DNA of 38,904 bases from a virus: positions 1-38,904 of the IMG/VR virus record IMGVR_UViG_3300048930_000153. One strand, given 5' to 3'. Under the pieces are notes generated by a model that made no database searches, was not told where the DNA came from, and saw only the letters and a program-made list of their open reading frames with translations. This document shows positions 32,642 to 38,904 of this stretch, piece by piece. Made by a program: the position numbers and the translations under genes. Position 1 is the first letter of the stretch, and the number at the start of each line of letters is the position of its first letter.

Positions 32642-33489
32642 GTAAGGATCTTGTCGTGTACGGAGTACAATCCAACACCGTCGTCCTGAACACTGAGGCC
32701 ATCAGGCTCAAGGACGAAGCTTTGGCGCGGTCTGCCCTCATCGGCCTAGTCAACGACGCCGAGAGCAACAAGGAGGCAACCGGCGCGATGATTGACCTCA
32801 AGCGAGTCATTGCTGCGACCGAGAAAACCCGAAAGGAAGTCAAGGAGCCGATCCTTGAGCTTGGTCGGAAAGTGGATGAGGCGGCGAAGAAGTTCAGCGC
32901 CGAGCTTGTCGAGGAGTTCAACCGCCTATCCCGATGCTCTGCGGATTTTCAGACCGCAGAGTTAGAGCGAGTGAAGGCGCAGGAGCAGGCGCGGCAGTTG
33001 GAGGCAGAGCGGATTGAGCGCGAGCGACTGGAGGCGCAGCGGGAGATTGAGCGTCAGAGGCTGGCGTCAGAAGCCGAACTGAAAGCCAAGGCCGACGCTG
33101 AGATTGCAGCGGCACGAGGCATCGCCGCAAAGGCTGAAGCTGAAGCCCGCGCCAAAGCTGAACGGGAACGCATCGCCCGCGAAGCTGAGGCTCGCTCCGC
33201 TGCCGAAAACGCCCGCCGCGCCGTCGAGCTGGAGATAGCAACGCCACCGCCCCAAGTTAAGGCCGCCGGCCAGAGCGTCAAACCGACGTGGTGCTGGGAA
33301 ATAACAGACCTCTGGACGTTGGCGCGAATGCATCCCGGCCTTGTGGAAATCACCCCCCGCAAGCGGGAGATCAATGAGGTTGTAGAGATGCAAGCCAACG
33401 CAGGAGCAACCCCACAGGTCGCCGGCCTCCGTATCTGGTCCGAGGTCAAAGTCAGCGTGCGAACAAGCACAAAAACCATCGACGTATGA
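32638..33489 (+). CDS. Coiled-coil recombination-module protein (283 aa)
   Basis: The GTG start overlaps TGA, with GGAGGTG upstream. N-terminal helical domain (about 1-95), then a highly charged Ala/Glu/Arg coiled coil (about 95-205), then a conserved C-terminal beta domain (WCWEITDLWTLARMHPG...KREINE). This architecture regularly lies beside RecT and SSB genes in phages (DUF1351-like). It may act with the annealase, perhaps as a nuclease accessory or host-nuclease inhibitor; not established. Confidence 0.65.
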   Translation: MSKDLVVYGVQSNTVVLNTEAIRLKDEALARSALIGLVNDAESNKEATGAMIDLKRVIAATEKTRKEVKEPILELGRKVDEAAKKFSAELVEEFNRLSRCSADFQTAELERVKAQEQARQLEAERIERERLEAQREIERQRLASEAELKAKADAEIAAARGIAAKAEAEARAKAERERIAREAEARSAAENARRAVELEIATPPPQVKAAGQSVKPTWCWEITDLWTLARMHPGLVEITPRKREINEVVEMQANAGATPQVAGLRIWSEVKVSVRTSTKTIDV

Positions 33490-33896
33490 ACGTAAATCGA
33501 GTCACAATCGCCGGTTACCTCGGCCGAGATCCTGAGTTAAGGCACACACCAAAAGGCTCCGCAGTCTGCAACCTCAACGTCGCCGTGACGCGGCGTTGGA
33601 AGGATGAGGTTGGAACACAAAAGGAGGAGACGACATGGGTTGGTTGCACTGCATTCGGCAAGCAAGCCGAGACGCTGGCGCAGTATCTCAAGAAGGGGTC
33701 GTGCATCTATTTGGAAGGGCGGCTCAAGAACGATAGCTGGGACGACAAGAAAACCGGGGAGAAGCGGACAAAAACCGGAGTGGTGATCGACGGGTTTCAG
33801 TTTGTTGGGAAGTTGGAGGGTTCGGCGGCGTTAGCCAAACCATCAACCCAACCTGAACCGGCTGCGGCGAGCGAAACGGACGATATCCCTTTCTGA
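33486..33896 (+). CDS. ssb: Single-stranded DNA-binding protein (136 aa)
   Basis: OB-fold SSB: NRVTIAGYLGRDPELRHTPKG at the start, VAVTRRWKD, the TTWVGCTAFGKQAE strand, KKGSCIYLEGRL, and the acidic interaction tail ending DDIPF. It protects single strands and recruits replication partners, here next to the RecT-like protein. ATG overlaps TGA. Confidence 0.93.
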   Translation: MNVNRVTIAGYLGRDPELRHTPKGSAVCNLNVAVTRRWKDEVGTQKEETTWVGCTAFGKQAETLAQYLKKGSCIYLEGRLKNDSWDDKKTGEKRTKTGVVIDGFQFVGKLEGSAALAKPSTQPEPAAASETDDIPF

Positions 33897-33897
33897 T

Positions 33898-34326
33898 ATG
33901 GAAACGAAACAATTCAAAGTCGGCCAAGTCTGGCGCGCGCGGGGTGGGTGGGAGTATCCGCCGATTAAGCGGGTGTTTAATGGGCTGGCGTATATTACCG
34001 AAAACACTGAGTCAGGAAGCGACGGTTTTTGCACCGCGCCGAGCTTAGCTGGACGGCAGAACGTACACGCTCAAACCATCTTCGACCTCCACGAACTCGT
34101 CCAAGACGCGCCCGAGCCCAAACCTAAAACCCACCGACCCCTTACCGAAGCCGACATGCCGGCGTGGGATAGGGTTATTGTAACAAGGTTGAAAACACTA
34201 CCTAGAATCAGGCGCCAGGTTGTTGTGATTTGCGATACCTGCGTTGGGCTTGGCGTCGGAGAGTTTGCTGACTGGAATCAGCTTGCCGAGAAATATGAAT
34301 ACACCATCGACGGCGGCAAGACGTAG
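33898..34326 (+). CDS. Hypothetical early protein (142 aa)
   Basis: It begins FKVGQVWRARGG, a SH3-like or PUA-like strand pattern found in small phage proteins, and has a CDTCVG motif near residue 113. Pro/Lys linker in the middle (about 72-80). No family certain. Confidence 0.55.
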   Translation: METKQFKVGQVWRARGGWEYPPIKRVFNGLAYITENTESGSDGFCTAPSLAGRQNVHAQTIFDLHELVQDAPEPKPKTHRPLTEADMPAWDRVIVTRLKTLPRIRRQVVVICDTCVGLGVGEFADWNQLAEKYEYTIDGGKT

Positions 34327-34350
34327 CTGCCTTTTTATGTGGAGGAGTGA

Positions 34351-34500
34351 ATGAAATATGCGACTCCTATTAGATCCGCAATCGCCGGATTCTGCATTGT
34401 CGGCATAGCTGCAACGCTCAATTTGGACGAGGTAAGCTCTGCTCGTTATTTGGTTTTTGTCGTTTTGATGACTGTTTTTTGGGCGACAGCCGGAGACTAA
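34351..34500 (+). CDS. Hidden two-TM mini-protein (49 aa)
   Basis: ATG 34351 follows a perfect GGAGG (34341-34345). It has two hydrophobic helices (AIAGFCIVGIAATLN and YLVFVVLMTVFWATAG) joined by a short polar turn with DEV. Likely a small inner-membrane protein. It fills the gap between neighbouring genes in register with the operon. Confidence 0.6.
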   Translation: MKYATPIRSAIAGFCIVGIAATLNLDEVSSARYLVFVVLMTVFWATAGD

Positions 34501-34503
34501 CCC

Positions 34504-34713
34504 ATGACCGACCTAACCCTCCAAAACCTAGAACGCCTCGGCATCGGACTCCTGCCCGTGCGCGACGAGAACACACAGCAGGTCACGGGATGGATATGCC
34601 ACCATCCAAGGCTGGGATGGTGGATCCAGGCGCGTACGGTGGCGGAGGCTGTCGACGCAGCGGTGCAAGGGTTGTCGGTGGAGTTTTGGGCGGAGACGAA
34701 AGGAGGAAAATGA
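34504..34713 (+). CDS. Small hypothetical protein (69 aa)
   Basis: ATG 34504 with GGAG upstream. Compact fold with WICHHPRLGWWIQA and a C-terminal helix (VAEAVDAAVQGL). No family. Overlaps the next ATG at 34710. Confidence 0.5.
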   Translation: MTDLTLQNLERLGIGLLPVRDENTQQVTGWICHHPRLGWWIQARTVAEAVDAAVQGLSVEFWAETKGGK

Positions 34714-34910
34714 AACACAGGCTGTTAAACGAAGGAGACAAGATGCGAGCAACCGACGAAGAGTGGGTGAACTGGGAGGATTGCTGGCGACGAATACCCG
34801 TCGAGTCTGCCGGCGATCGATACTTGGAGAAGTATTGGGGACCTGTGCGAAGGTCGGCCGCGGCGCGAAAGGCAAAAGTCGGCTTGCGAAACAAGCGGAA
34901 ATCTGAGTGA
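34710..34910 (+). CDS. Small basic hypothetical protein (66 aa)
   Basis: The ATG overlaps TGA with AAAGGAGG upstream. Trp-rich middle (EEWVNWEDCWRR) and a Lys/Arg-rich C-terminal tail. Possibly nucleic-acid binding. It precedes the inverted-repeat region. Confidence 0.5.
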   Translation: MKHRLLNEGDKMRATDEEWVNWEDCWRRIPVESAGDRYLEKYWGPVRRSAAARKAKVGLRNKRKSE

Positions 34911-34974
34911 ATGCCGATGGCCGCAAGGCTGGGAGTCGCGTCCCGCGGAAGCAGCAGTATGAAACAACAGAGCA

Positions 34975-35061
34975 TCCAATCCAGACAGTGTCGGAGGGCT
35001 ATTTTGCATCGCAATGATGCTTCTGCTGCGCCCTATGCGACCCGGCGCTGTCTGGATTGGA
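34975..35061. repeat. Long inverted repeat before replication initiator
   Basis: In a 167-bp non-coding interval, 34975-34988 and 35048-35061 are perfectly complementary (14 bp). Counting two G-T pairs, the stem extends inward to 34994/35042 (20 bp). The 47-nt loop folds further: AGGGC/GCCCT (34995-34999/35030-35034) and GCATC/GATGC (35006-35010/35016-35020). No T tract follows, so it is not an intrinsic terminator. The initiator gene begins 17 bp downstream after a run of seven G. Candidate single-strand initiation site or RNA regulator. Confidence 0.6.
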
Positions 35062-35077
35062 ACCTTTGGGGGGGTTC

Positions 35078-35950
35078 ATGAGAATCCGCACCGTCAAACC
35101 CGAGTTTTGGAGTCATCCCGTGATGGCTAAACTCAGCGACACCACCCGGCTTTGCGCCATCGGACTTCTCAACTGCGCGGACGACGAAGGCTACTTCATG
35201 GCGTCCCCAGCCATCATCCGATGCCAGCTTTGGCCATTCAGTGAATCCTCAGTGAATGCTCACGGAGCCCTCAGTGAGCTTTCAAACGCAGGTTGGATAG
35301 AGGTCAAAAACCACCCAACGCACGGTCAAGTCGGTTGGGTTGTGAACTTCCGCAAGCATCAACTGGTTAATCGCCCAAGTCCTTCCAAGCTAAAGGCTTA
35401 TTTCCTCAGTGAATCCTCAGTGAATGCTCACGGAGTCCTCAGTGAGCCTTCACTACCTGAACAGGGAACAGGGAACAGGGAACAGGGAGCAAGGAACAGG
35501 GAGCAAGGAACAAGGGAAATTGCGCCAGAGGCGCAGGCGGTGCTAGCGCACCTGTCGTTTGTCACGGGCAAGCAGTACCGGGCCATTTCGGAATACTCCA
35601 AAGACATCATGGCCAAGCTCAAGAAGGTGGGCGGTGATGTTGAAGGGGTGAAGGCAATGATAACCCGACAAGGCAAGCTGTGGATGGGGGACCCCAAGAG
35701 CGAGCAGTGGGTCAGGGTCTCAACCTTATTCGGCAGCAAGTTTCATGAATACTACGATGCACGCAACGCACCAATCCCAACCTCAACCACTAGCAGCAGC
35801 GGTTACGGCCGCAATCAACGCCATCCCAACTCCTGGATCGGAACCATCGCCGACAACGACCCCGACTCATGGGAGCCCCCAACCAGCTACGCCACGGTTC
35901 CCGATGCCGGAACCAAACCCGGCATGGCGCCAGAGAGTGGTGGGGCTTGA
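35078..35950 (+). CDS. Replication initiator, O-like with conserved phage C-terminal domain (290 aa)
   Basis: The N-terminal winged helix begins MRIRTVKPEFW and contains the CADDEGYF and LSELSNAGWIEV segments typical of phage replication proteins. Residues of about 150-225 match the conserved phage C-terminal (DnaD-like) domain: VLAHLSFVTGKQYR, a middle helix, LWMGDP and STLFGSKFHEYYDA. It would bind the origin and recruit the loader encoded next. The linker contains iterons and a heptamer repeat. ATG 35078 has only a G-run, a weak Shine-Dalgarno. ATG is preferred to the upstream in-frame start at 35057. Confidence 0.78.
   Translation: MRIRTVKPEFWSHPVMAKLSDTTRLCAIGLLNCADDEGYFMASPAIIRCQLWPFSESSVNAHGALSELSNAGWIEVKNHPTHGQVGWVVNFRKHQLVNRPSPSKLKAYFLSESSVNAHGVLSEPSLPEQGTGNREQGARNREQGTREIAPEAQAVLAHLSFVTGKQYRAISEYSKDIMAKLKKVGGDVEGVKAMITRQGKLWMGDPKSEQWVRVSTLFGSKFHEYYDARNAPIPTSTTSSSGYGRNQRHPNSWIGTIADNDPDSWEPPTSYATVPDAGTKPGMAPESGGA
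35239..35282 (+). repeat. Iteron block A: four 11-bp tandem units
   Basis: Units CAGTGAATCCT (35239), CAGTGAATGCT (35250), CACGGAGCCCT (35261) and CAGTGAGCTTT (35272) are spaced exactly 11 bp, one helical turn. The first 41 bp recur in block B with one mismatch. Repeats embedded in an initiator gene recall the lambda-type origin inside O. Confidence 0.8.
35407..35450 (+). repeat. Iteron block B: four 11-bp tandem units
   Basis: Units CAGTGAATCCT (35407), CAGTGAATGCT (35418), CACGGAGTCCT (35429) and CAGTGAGCCTT (35440). It lies 168 bp (56 codons) after block A, so both encode SESSVNAHG(A/V)LSE. Block B falls in the protein linker, where sequence is less constrained, suggesting duplication of the DNA sites. 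Confidence 0.8.
35460..35515 (+). repeat. Heptamer tandem repeat (eight AACAGGG-like units)
   Basis: Eight consecutive 7-bp units from 35460: AACAGGG four times, then AGCAAGG, AACAGGG, AGCAAGG, AACAAGG. The strand is purine-rich. The frame gives a Gln-Gly/Arg-rich seven-residue repeat (EQGTGNR, EQGARNR). It follows iteron block B by 9 bp. Confidence 0.9.
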
Positions 35951-36554
35951 TGAAACTGACCCAGGCGCAGAAAAGCTGGCGCGGTCTGCCGAGTGGTTCA
36001 TCCAGGCGTGCCTTCGGGATTATCGAGATAAAGGCCACTGGCTGGTCGTGGCCGGCGGTATGGGCATTGGAAAAACCCACGCAGCAAAACGAGTCTGCCG
36101 ATACATCGGAGACCACCAGATTGACCGATGGGCTCGGGGCTGGTTCACGGCAACGCAGATTTTCGCACCCGTCTGGATTCACTGGGGAGATGCAGCGGAT
36201 TGGGAGTCGGACTTCTGGGAGGATTTTCTGCGGCACGAGGTTAAGCCGGCTCGGTGCGTCGTCATCGACGACATGGGCGCGGAGGCCAACAAGTTCAAGG
36301 GTGAGGGGCCGCGGGCGAGGCTTAAGGCGCTTCTCGATGTGTGTGAAAGCAAATGGCTTTTCGCGACAACAAACGTCCCAAAGCGGGAGTGGGAGGAGAA
36401 GTGGGATCGGCGGGTGGCGGATCGGTTGAGCAAGGCGAGGTATATGACGCTTTTCGAGATGGCGAGCTTTAGGGGCCAGAAAGACCGCGCCACCCCAACC
36501 CCGCTATCCTCACCCTCGGCGGAGATTCCGACGCGTCCTAGCGGCATCCTGTGA
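35904..36554 (+). CDS. DnaC-like helicase loader ATPase (216 aa)
   Basis: AAA+ ATPase of the DnaC/IstB type: Walker A GGMGIGKT (about 51-58), Walker B CVVIDDMGAE (about 118-127), sensor-like FATTNVP and an arginine finger region RVADRLSKAR. It loads the host replicative helicase at the origin. Upstream in-frame ATGs at 35745 and 35757 would overlap the initiator by about 200 bp. I chose ATG 35904; GTG 35937 or 35940 gives the small overlap usual here. Product ends IPTRPSGIL. Confidence 0.8.
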   Translation: MPEPNPAWRQRVVGLDETDPGAEKLARSAEWFIQACLRDYRDKGHWLVVAGGMGIGKTHAAKRVCRYIGDHQIDRWARGWFTATQIFAPVWIHWGDAADWESDFWEDFLRHEVKPARCVVIDDMGAEANKFKGEGPRARLKALLDVCESKWLFATTNVPKREWEEKWDRRVADRLSKARYMTLFEMASFRGQKDRATPTPLSSPSAEIPTRPSGIL

Positions 36555-36572
36555 GCGAAAAACGGCATTCCT

Positions 36573-36833
36573 ATGGATAACCAACAGACGAAAATCCACA
36601 TCGGTTTCCAAACCACCCGCCGCGGAGTGCACCTGGAGGTCGTCGAGCGGGTTGGGAGCGTGGTGCTGGCGAAAGCTCGGTCCGGCGGCTTTGATGGCTG
36701 GGCCGTGATGCGGATCACGCCCATCGGAGAATTGAGCGCATGGCATCGGATCTGCGCAGATGCGAACAATGCGATGAGGAAGTTTCATCAATTGATTCAG
36801 GACGAGGCTTTGGAGGGACGATGCCAACTCTGA
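36573..36833 (+). CDS. Hypothetical replication-module protein (86 aa)
   Basis: ATG 36573. Beta-rich first half (KIHIGFQTTRRGVHLEVVERV) and a helical C-terminus (DANNAMRKFHQLIQDEAL). No family. It overlaps the nuclease start by 13 nt. Confidence 0.55.
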   Translation: MDNQQTKIHIGFQTTRRGVHLEVVERVGSVVLAKARSGGFDGWAVMRITPIGELSAWHRICADANNAMRKFHQLIQDEALEGRCQL

Positions 36834-37225
36834 CCGCAGCCCAACTAGAAGCCCTTGGATACACGCCCGACGGCAAGCGGGTTTCCTCAACCAACCCACC
36901 CCCGCACGTCGGAGGTCGAGAGGCTGACCTGCACGAGCAAATCACCCAATGGTGTCGGCGGAAGGGCTTCCTCGTGGTGCATAGCCGGATGGATCTGCCG
37001 ACGACCACGGCGAAAGGCGTGCCGGATTTCATTATCGCGATGGATGGAGGAAGGACGCTTTGGGTGGAAGCGAAGGCGAAGGGTGGGAAGCTTAAAACTG
37101 AGCAGGCTTGTTGGCTGAGCGCACTAGGAAGCAAGGGACATCTCGCCTTCACAGTTTGGGGCTTTGAGGATTTTCTTCTGCTTGCGGACAGCATCGGAGG
37201 TAGGAAACAAGTGGAGGAAAAATGA
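36821..37225 (+). CDS. VRR-NUC nuclease (134 aa)
   Basis: PD-(D/E)XK nuclease of the VRR-NUC type: E34 in EADLHEQI, GVPDFI with D69, WVEAKAKGG with E83 and K85, then a Gln-containing helix (TEQACWLSAL) and the final VWGFEDF. Phage relatives resolve branched DNA or assist replication. I chose ATG 36821 (GGAGGG upstream) over 36740. The first 30 residues are a linker. Confidence 0.85.
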   Translation: MPTLTAAQLEALGYTPDGKRVSSTNPPPHVGGREADLHEQITQWCRRKGFLVVHSRMDLPTTTAKGVPDFIIAMDGGRTLWVEAKAKGGKLKTEQACWLSALGSKGHLAFTVWGFEDFLLLADSIGGRKQVEEK

Positions 37226-37401
37226 AAACAATTACCCTAGTCTGCGAGGTTGAGAATGACGTTAATTTTTGGGACATCGTACAAAATCCATCGGAAGCGC
37301 TGGTTGTGTTTGTTGGGTATTCCGAAAGAGATGCGTTAGAAGATATTTACGAGATGGAGTCAAAAGCAGTGATGGCTGAGGTTAAGAAGGAGGGCAAATG
37401 A
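37222..37401 (+). CDS. Hidden small acidic protein (59 aa)
   Basis: ATG 37222 overlaps TGA and follows GGAGG; the stop overlaps the next ATG at 37398. The sequence is acidic with a beta start (TITLVCEVEN), a VVFVGYSERDALEDI segment and a Lys-rich end. No family. Confidence 0.6.
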   Translation: MKTITLVCEVENDVNFWDIVQNPSEALVVFVGYSERDALEDIYEMESKAVMAEVKKEGK

Positions 37402-38132
37402 AAGAGCGACCAATTTTATTCAGCGGGCCGATGGTCCGAGCAATTCTCGACGGGCGAAAGACGCAGACGAGGAGGGTGGTGAAGCCGCAGCCGGCAACAG
37501 TCGAGCGATGGATGGCAGGAAAGCCAGCCCCACAAAAGACAGTCATTTCCTGTACAGTATTCCGAAACCTAGCTGGAAGCGGCTGGACGAATTGCTATCC
37601 ATTCAAATGCCCCTACGGCCAGCCGGGCGACAGGCTTTGGGTGAGGGAGACGTGGAAAGCAAACGGAACCGGAGGTGGCCCGCGGATCACATTCAAAGCG
37701 GATGGCGCTGAGGAGTGGCGAAAGGATGCTCCAAATGATTCCCCTATGTGGATCGCTGACGATGATAATTGGCGTCCCTCAATCTTCATGCCTCGCTGGG
37801 CTTCTCGGATCGCGCTGGAGATTACCGAGGTGAGGGCGGAGAGGCTGAATGAGATCAGCGATGAAGACGCGATTGCGGAGGGCGTGTTCTTTAAAGATTA
37901 CGGGAGGGCGTGCGGTCATTGGGGGCAGTGGCAAGATGCTGGGGATTGCCCTGCGGCACCTGAAACCCACCCACAACGTCCCGGATGGTCGTGGAAGGAA
38001 ACACGGTCTCCTTTTGAATGCCTTGGATCACCTCGATTCGCTTACTTCAATCTTTGGGATTCCATCCACGGCAAAGACAGTTGGGCTGCCAACCCCTACG
38101 TGTGGGTGATTGAGTTTAGGAGGGTGAAATGA
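37398..38132 (+). CDS. ASCH-like conserved phage protein (244 aa)
   Basis: It begins KERPILFSGPMVRAILDGRK followed by TQTRRVVKPQ, the signature of a widespread phage protein with an ASCH-type (PUA-like) beta-barrel, then CPYGQPGDRLWVRETW and the ending WVIEF. ASCH proteins bind RNA or nucleosides; a phage role is not known. The 3' 243 bp are repeated at window positions 1-243. ATG overlaps the previous stop. Confidence 0.78.
   Translation: MKERPILFSGPMVRAILDGRKTQTRRVVKPQPATVERWMAGKPAPQKTVISCTVFRNLAGSGWTNCYPFKCPYGQPGDRLWVRETWKANGTGGGPRITFKADGAEEWRKDAPNDSPMWIADDDNWRPSIFMPRWASRIALEITEVRAERLNEISDEDAIAEGVFFKDYGRACGHWGQWQDAGDCPAAPETHPQRPGWSWKETRSPFECLGSPRFAYFNLWDSIHGKDSWAANPYVWVIEFRRVK
37887..38129 (+). 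repeat. Right copy of 243-bp near-terminal direct repeat
   Basis: Matches 1-243 with one mismatch (T38014 versus C128). Starts in codon 164 of the ASCH-like gene and ends just before its stop. Downstream sequence is unrelated to that after base 243. Confidence 0.95.
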
Positions 38133-38509
38133 AAGCTTGGGCAGTAGGAAACGAAGATGCCTATGACAGTGGCACGGTGATCGTGTTTGCCAACTCAAGA
38201 TCCGAGGCAAAGAAGATTGGAATGAAGTCAGATTGCTTTTTTGATTTGGAATGGACCGAAGTTTATTGCCGCCGGCTGCCGGAGATGGACGACAAGAACG
38301 AGCGGCAAGAGCCGCACATGCTCAACGGAGAATCCATCCCAGACCAAAGGGCTATGAGGAGGCTTGGGTGGTATCACTTTGAGTTCGGTACGAGCGACAA
38401 ATGTGAATCTTGCGGGCTTTATCCGTGGCCGGACATTCCCGAAAGCAGGCTAACGGAACATGCAGATGGGATTTATACGTGCCAGGAATGCAGGGAGAAG
38501 AAGCCATGA
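38129..38509 (+). CDS. Zinc-finger-like hypothetical protein (126 aa)
   Basis: The N-terminal part (AWAVGNEDAYDSGTVIVFAN) is beta-rich. The C-terminus has CESC and CQEC Cys pairs about 28 residues apart, a likely zinc finger. ATG overlaps the ASCH stop. This gene replaces the membrane-protein cluster found after the left ASCH copy. Confidence 0.6.
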   Translation: MKAWAVGNEDAYDSGTVIVFANSRSEAKKIGMKSDCFFDLEWTEVYCRRLPEMDDKNERQEPHMLNGESIPDQRAMRRLGWYHFEFGTSDKCESCGLYPWPDIPESRLTEHADGIYTCQECREKKP

Positions 38510-38763
38510 CCCGAACCGAAACGATTCAACGGACGGACCCTTTGACCATGGACCAGTGGCACCGGCTCCCTTGGCTTCTGCCTCGGGCGGTGGTCCTGGA
38601 GTGGACCGGGCTGACAGACCGGGAGCTGGGCCGGGAGGTGAAGGCCGGGCGCATCACCCAGTTTCGAGGCCCGTCCAAGAAGGGGAAATACTTCAAGACG
38701 GAGATCGCCCGATTGATCCGGTTGCCCGCCGGAAACCCTCCGCCACCGTCAGATGCACGCTGA
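38506..38763 (+). CDS. Excisionase/AlpA-like DNA-binding protein (85 aa)
   Basis: The ATG overlaps TGA. LLPRAVVLEWTGLTDREL followed by GRITQFR and a KKGKYFKTEIARLI wing resembles the MerR/AlpA/excisionase winged helix. The gene is markedly richer in G+C third positions (CGG, CTG, GTG) than the rest of the window, suggesting a different origin. Confidence 0.55.
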   Translation: MTRTETIQRTDPLTMDQWHRLPWLLPRAVVLEWTGLTDRELGREVKAGRITQFRGPSKKGKYFKTEIARLIRLPAGNPPPPSDAR

Positions 38764-38835
38764 TAGATGCCGATGGGTGCAGTGAAGAGACCGCAGGCTT
38801 GCCAACTGCCCTGTGGGTAGCCAACCAAGGACACC

Positions 38836-38904
38836 GTGAAGAAACGCCGGAAGGATGATGAACGCCAGGAACGCCATGAAGGCGCCGACCTGCATGGCCT
38901 GGTG
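38836..38904 (+). CDS. Partial ORF running off the right end
   Basis: GTG 38836 with AAGG about 6 nt upstream opens a frame that runs to the window end. It gives 23 residues, highly charged (KKRRKDDERQERHEG). Too little to judge. Between 38764 and 38835 I see no feature. Confidence 0.3.
   Translation, partial: MKKRRKDDERQERHEGADLHGLV

Noticed and set aside
34975-35061. Retron msr-msd or intrinsic terminator
   Set aside because: No reverse transcriptase anywhere in the window, and no T tract after the stem.
1-38904. Antisense genes on the minus strand
   Set aside because: Many minus-strand open frames exist, but each lies opposite a convincing + gene, lacks ribosome sites and has noise-like composition.
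1-38904. CRISPR array, insertion sequence, integrase or repressor
   Set aside because: No spaced direct-repeat array, transposase or recombinase motif, or divergent control region was seen.

Overview
The window reads as nearly the whole genome of a small tailed phage (siphovirus-like, about 38 kb). Every gene I can support lies on the + strand. Genes are packed with 1-14 nt stop/start overlaps (mostly ATGA or GTGA), and most starts carry a good Shine-Dalgarno (AGGAGG-like). There is no integrase, repressor, tRNA or CRISPR array. The host cannot be fixed from sequence alone. Five phage proteins carry Sec signal peptides with Gln at the predicted +1 position, a habit described for Bacteroidota, but the strong Shine-Dalgarno usage argues against that phylum. 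A Verrucomicrobiota-like or related Gram-negative host is my guess, at low confidence.

Layout. 1-4967: accessory early genes (3' end of an ASCH-like gene, small membrane and hypothetical genes, an SNF2-type helicase overlapping a DNA methyltransferase, a 3D-domain cell-wall protein, two small Cys-rich proteins). 4964-5092: a hidden 42-codon ORF containing a cluster of CTAGGCAA/TTGCCTAG half-sites, directly before the small terminase; this is a candidate packaging site. 5089-13169: lambda-style packaging and head genes (TerS, GpA-like TerL, wHTH protein, gpW-like, portal, a ClpP-protease/scaffold/major-capsid fusion, stopper, HK97-gp10-like). 13160-21288: an adsorption and lysis cassette (two paralogous beta-sandwich proteins, a 1027-aa pectate-lyase-fold spike with three carbohydrate-binding-like repeats, a repetitive fibre, small secreted proteins, holin-like proteins). 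21288-27697: tail terminator, tube, chaperone-like and short tape-measure genes and a 944-aa tail-tip-like protein.

27698-27777 is a module boundary. 27778-38132 is the early/replication operon: a hidden ribbon-helix-helix protein; an HNH domain and an SF2 helicase joined by a possible -1 frameshift; a structured 5' leader before a RecT-like annealase; a coiled-coil partner; SSB; a long inverted repeat; a replication initiator whose gene contains two blocks of four 11-bp iterons plus a heptamer tandem repeat (a probable origin); a DnaC-like loader; a VRR-NUC nuclease; and a full ASCH-like gene. The last 243 bp of that ASCH gene repeat positions 1-243 with one mismatch and then diverge. This suggests a circularly permuted genome with two population variants after the ASCH gene, or a tandem paralogue left of the window.

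How it works together: initiator, loader, SSB, RecT-like protein and helicases replicate and recombine the DNA. The methyltransferase probably protects it. TerS/TerL package it into a head built from one protease-scaffold-capsid polyprotein. Family calls rest on motif recognition by eye; no database search was possible.
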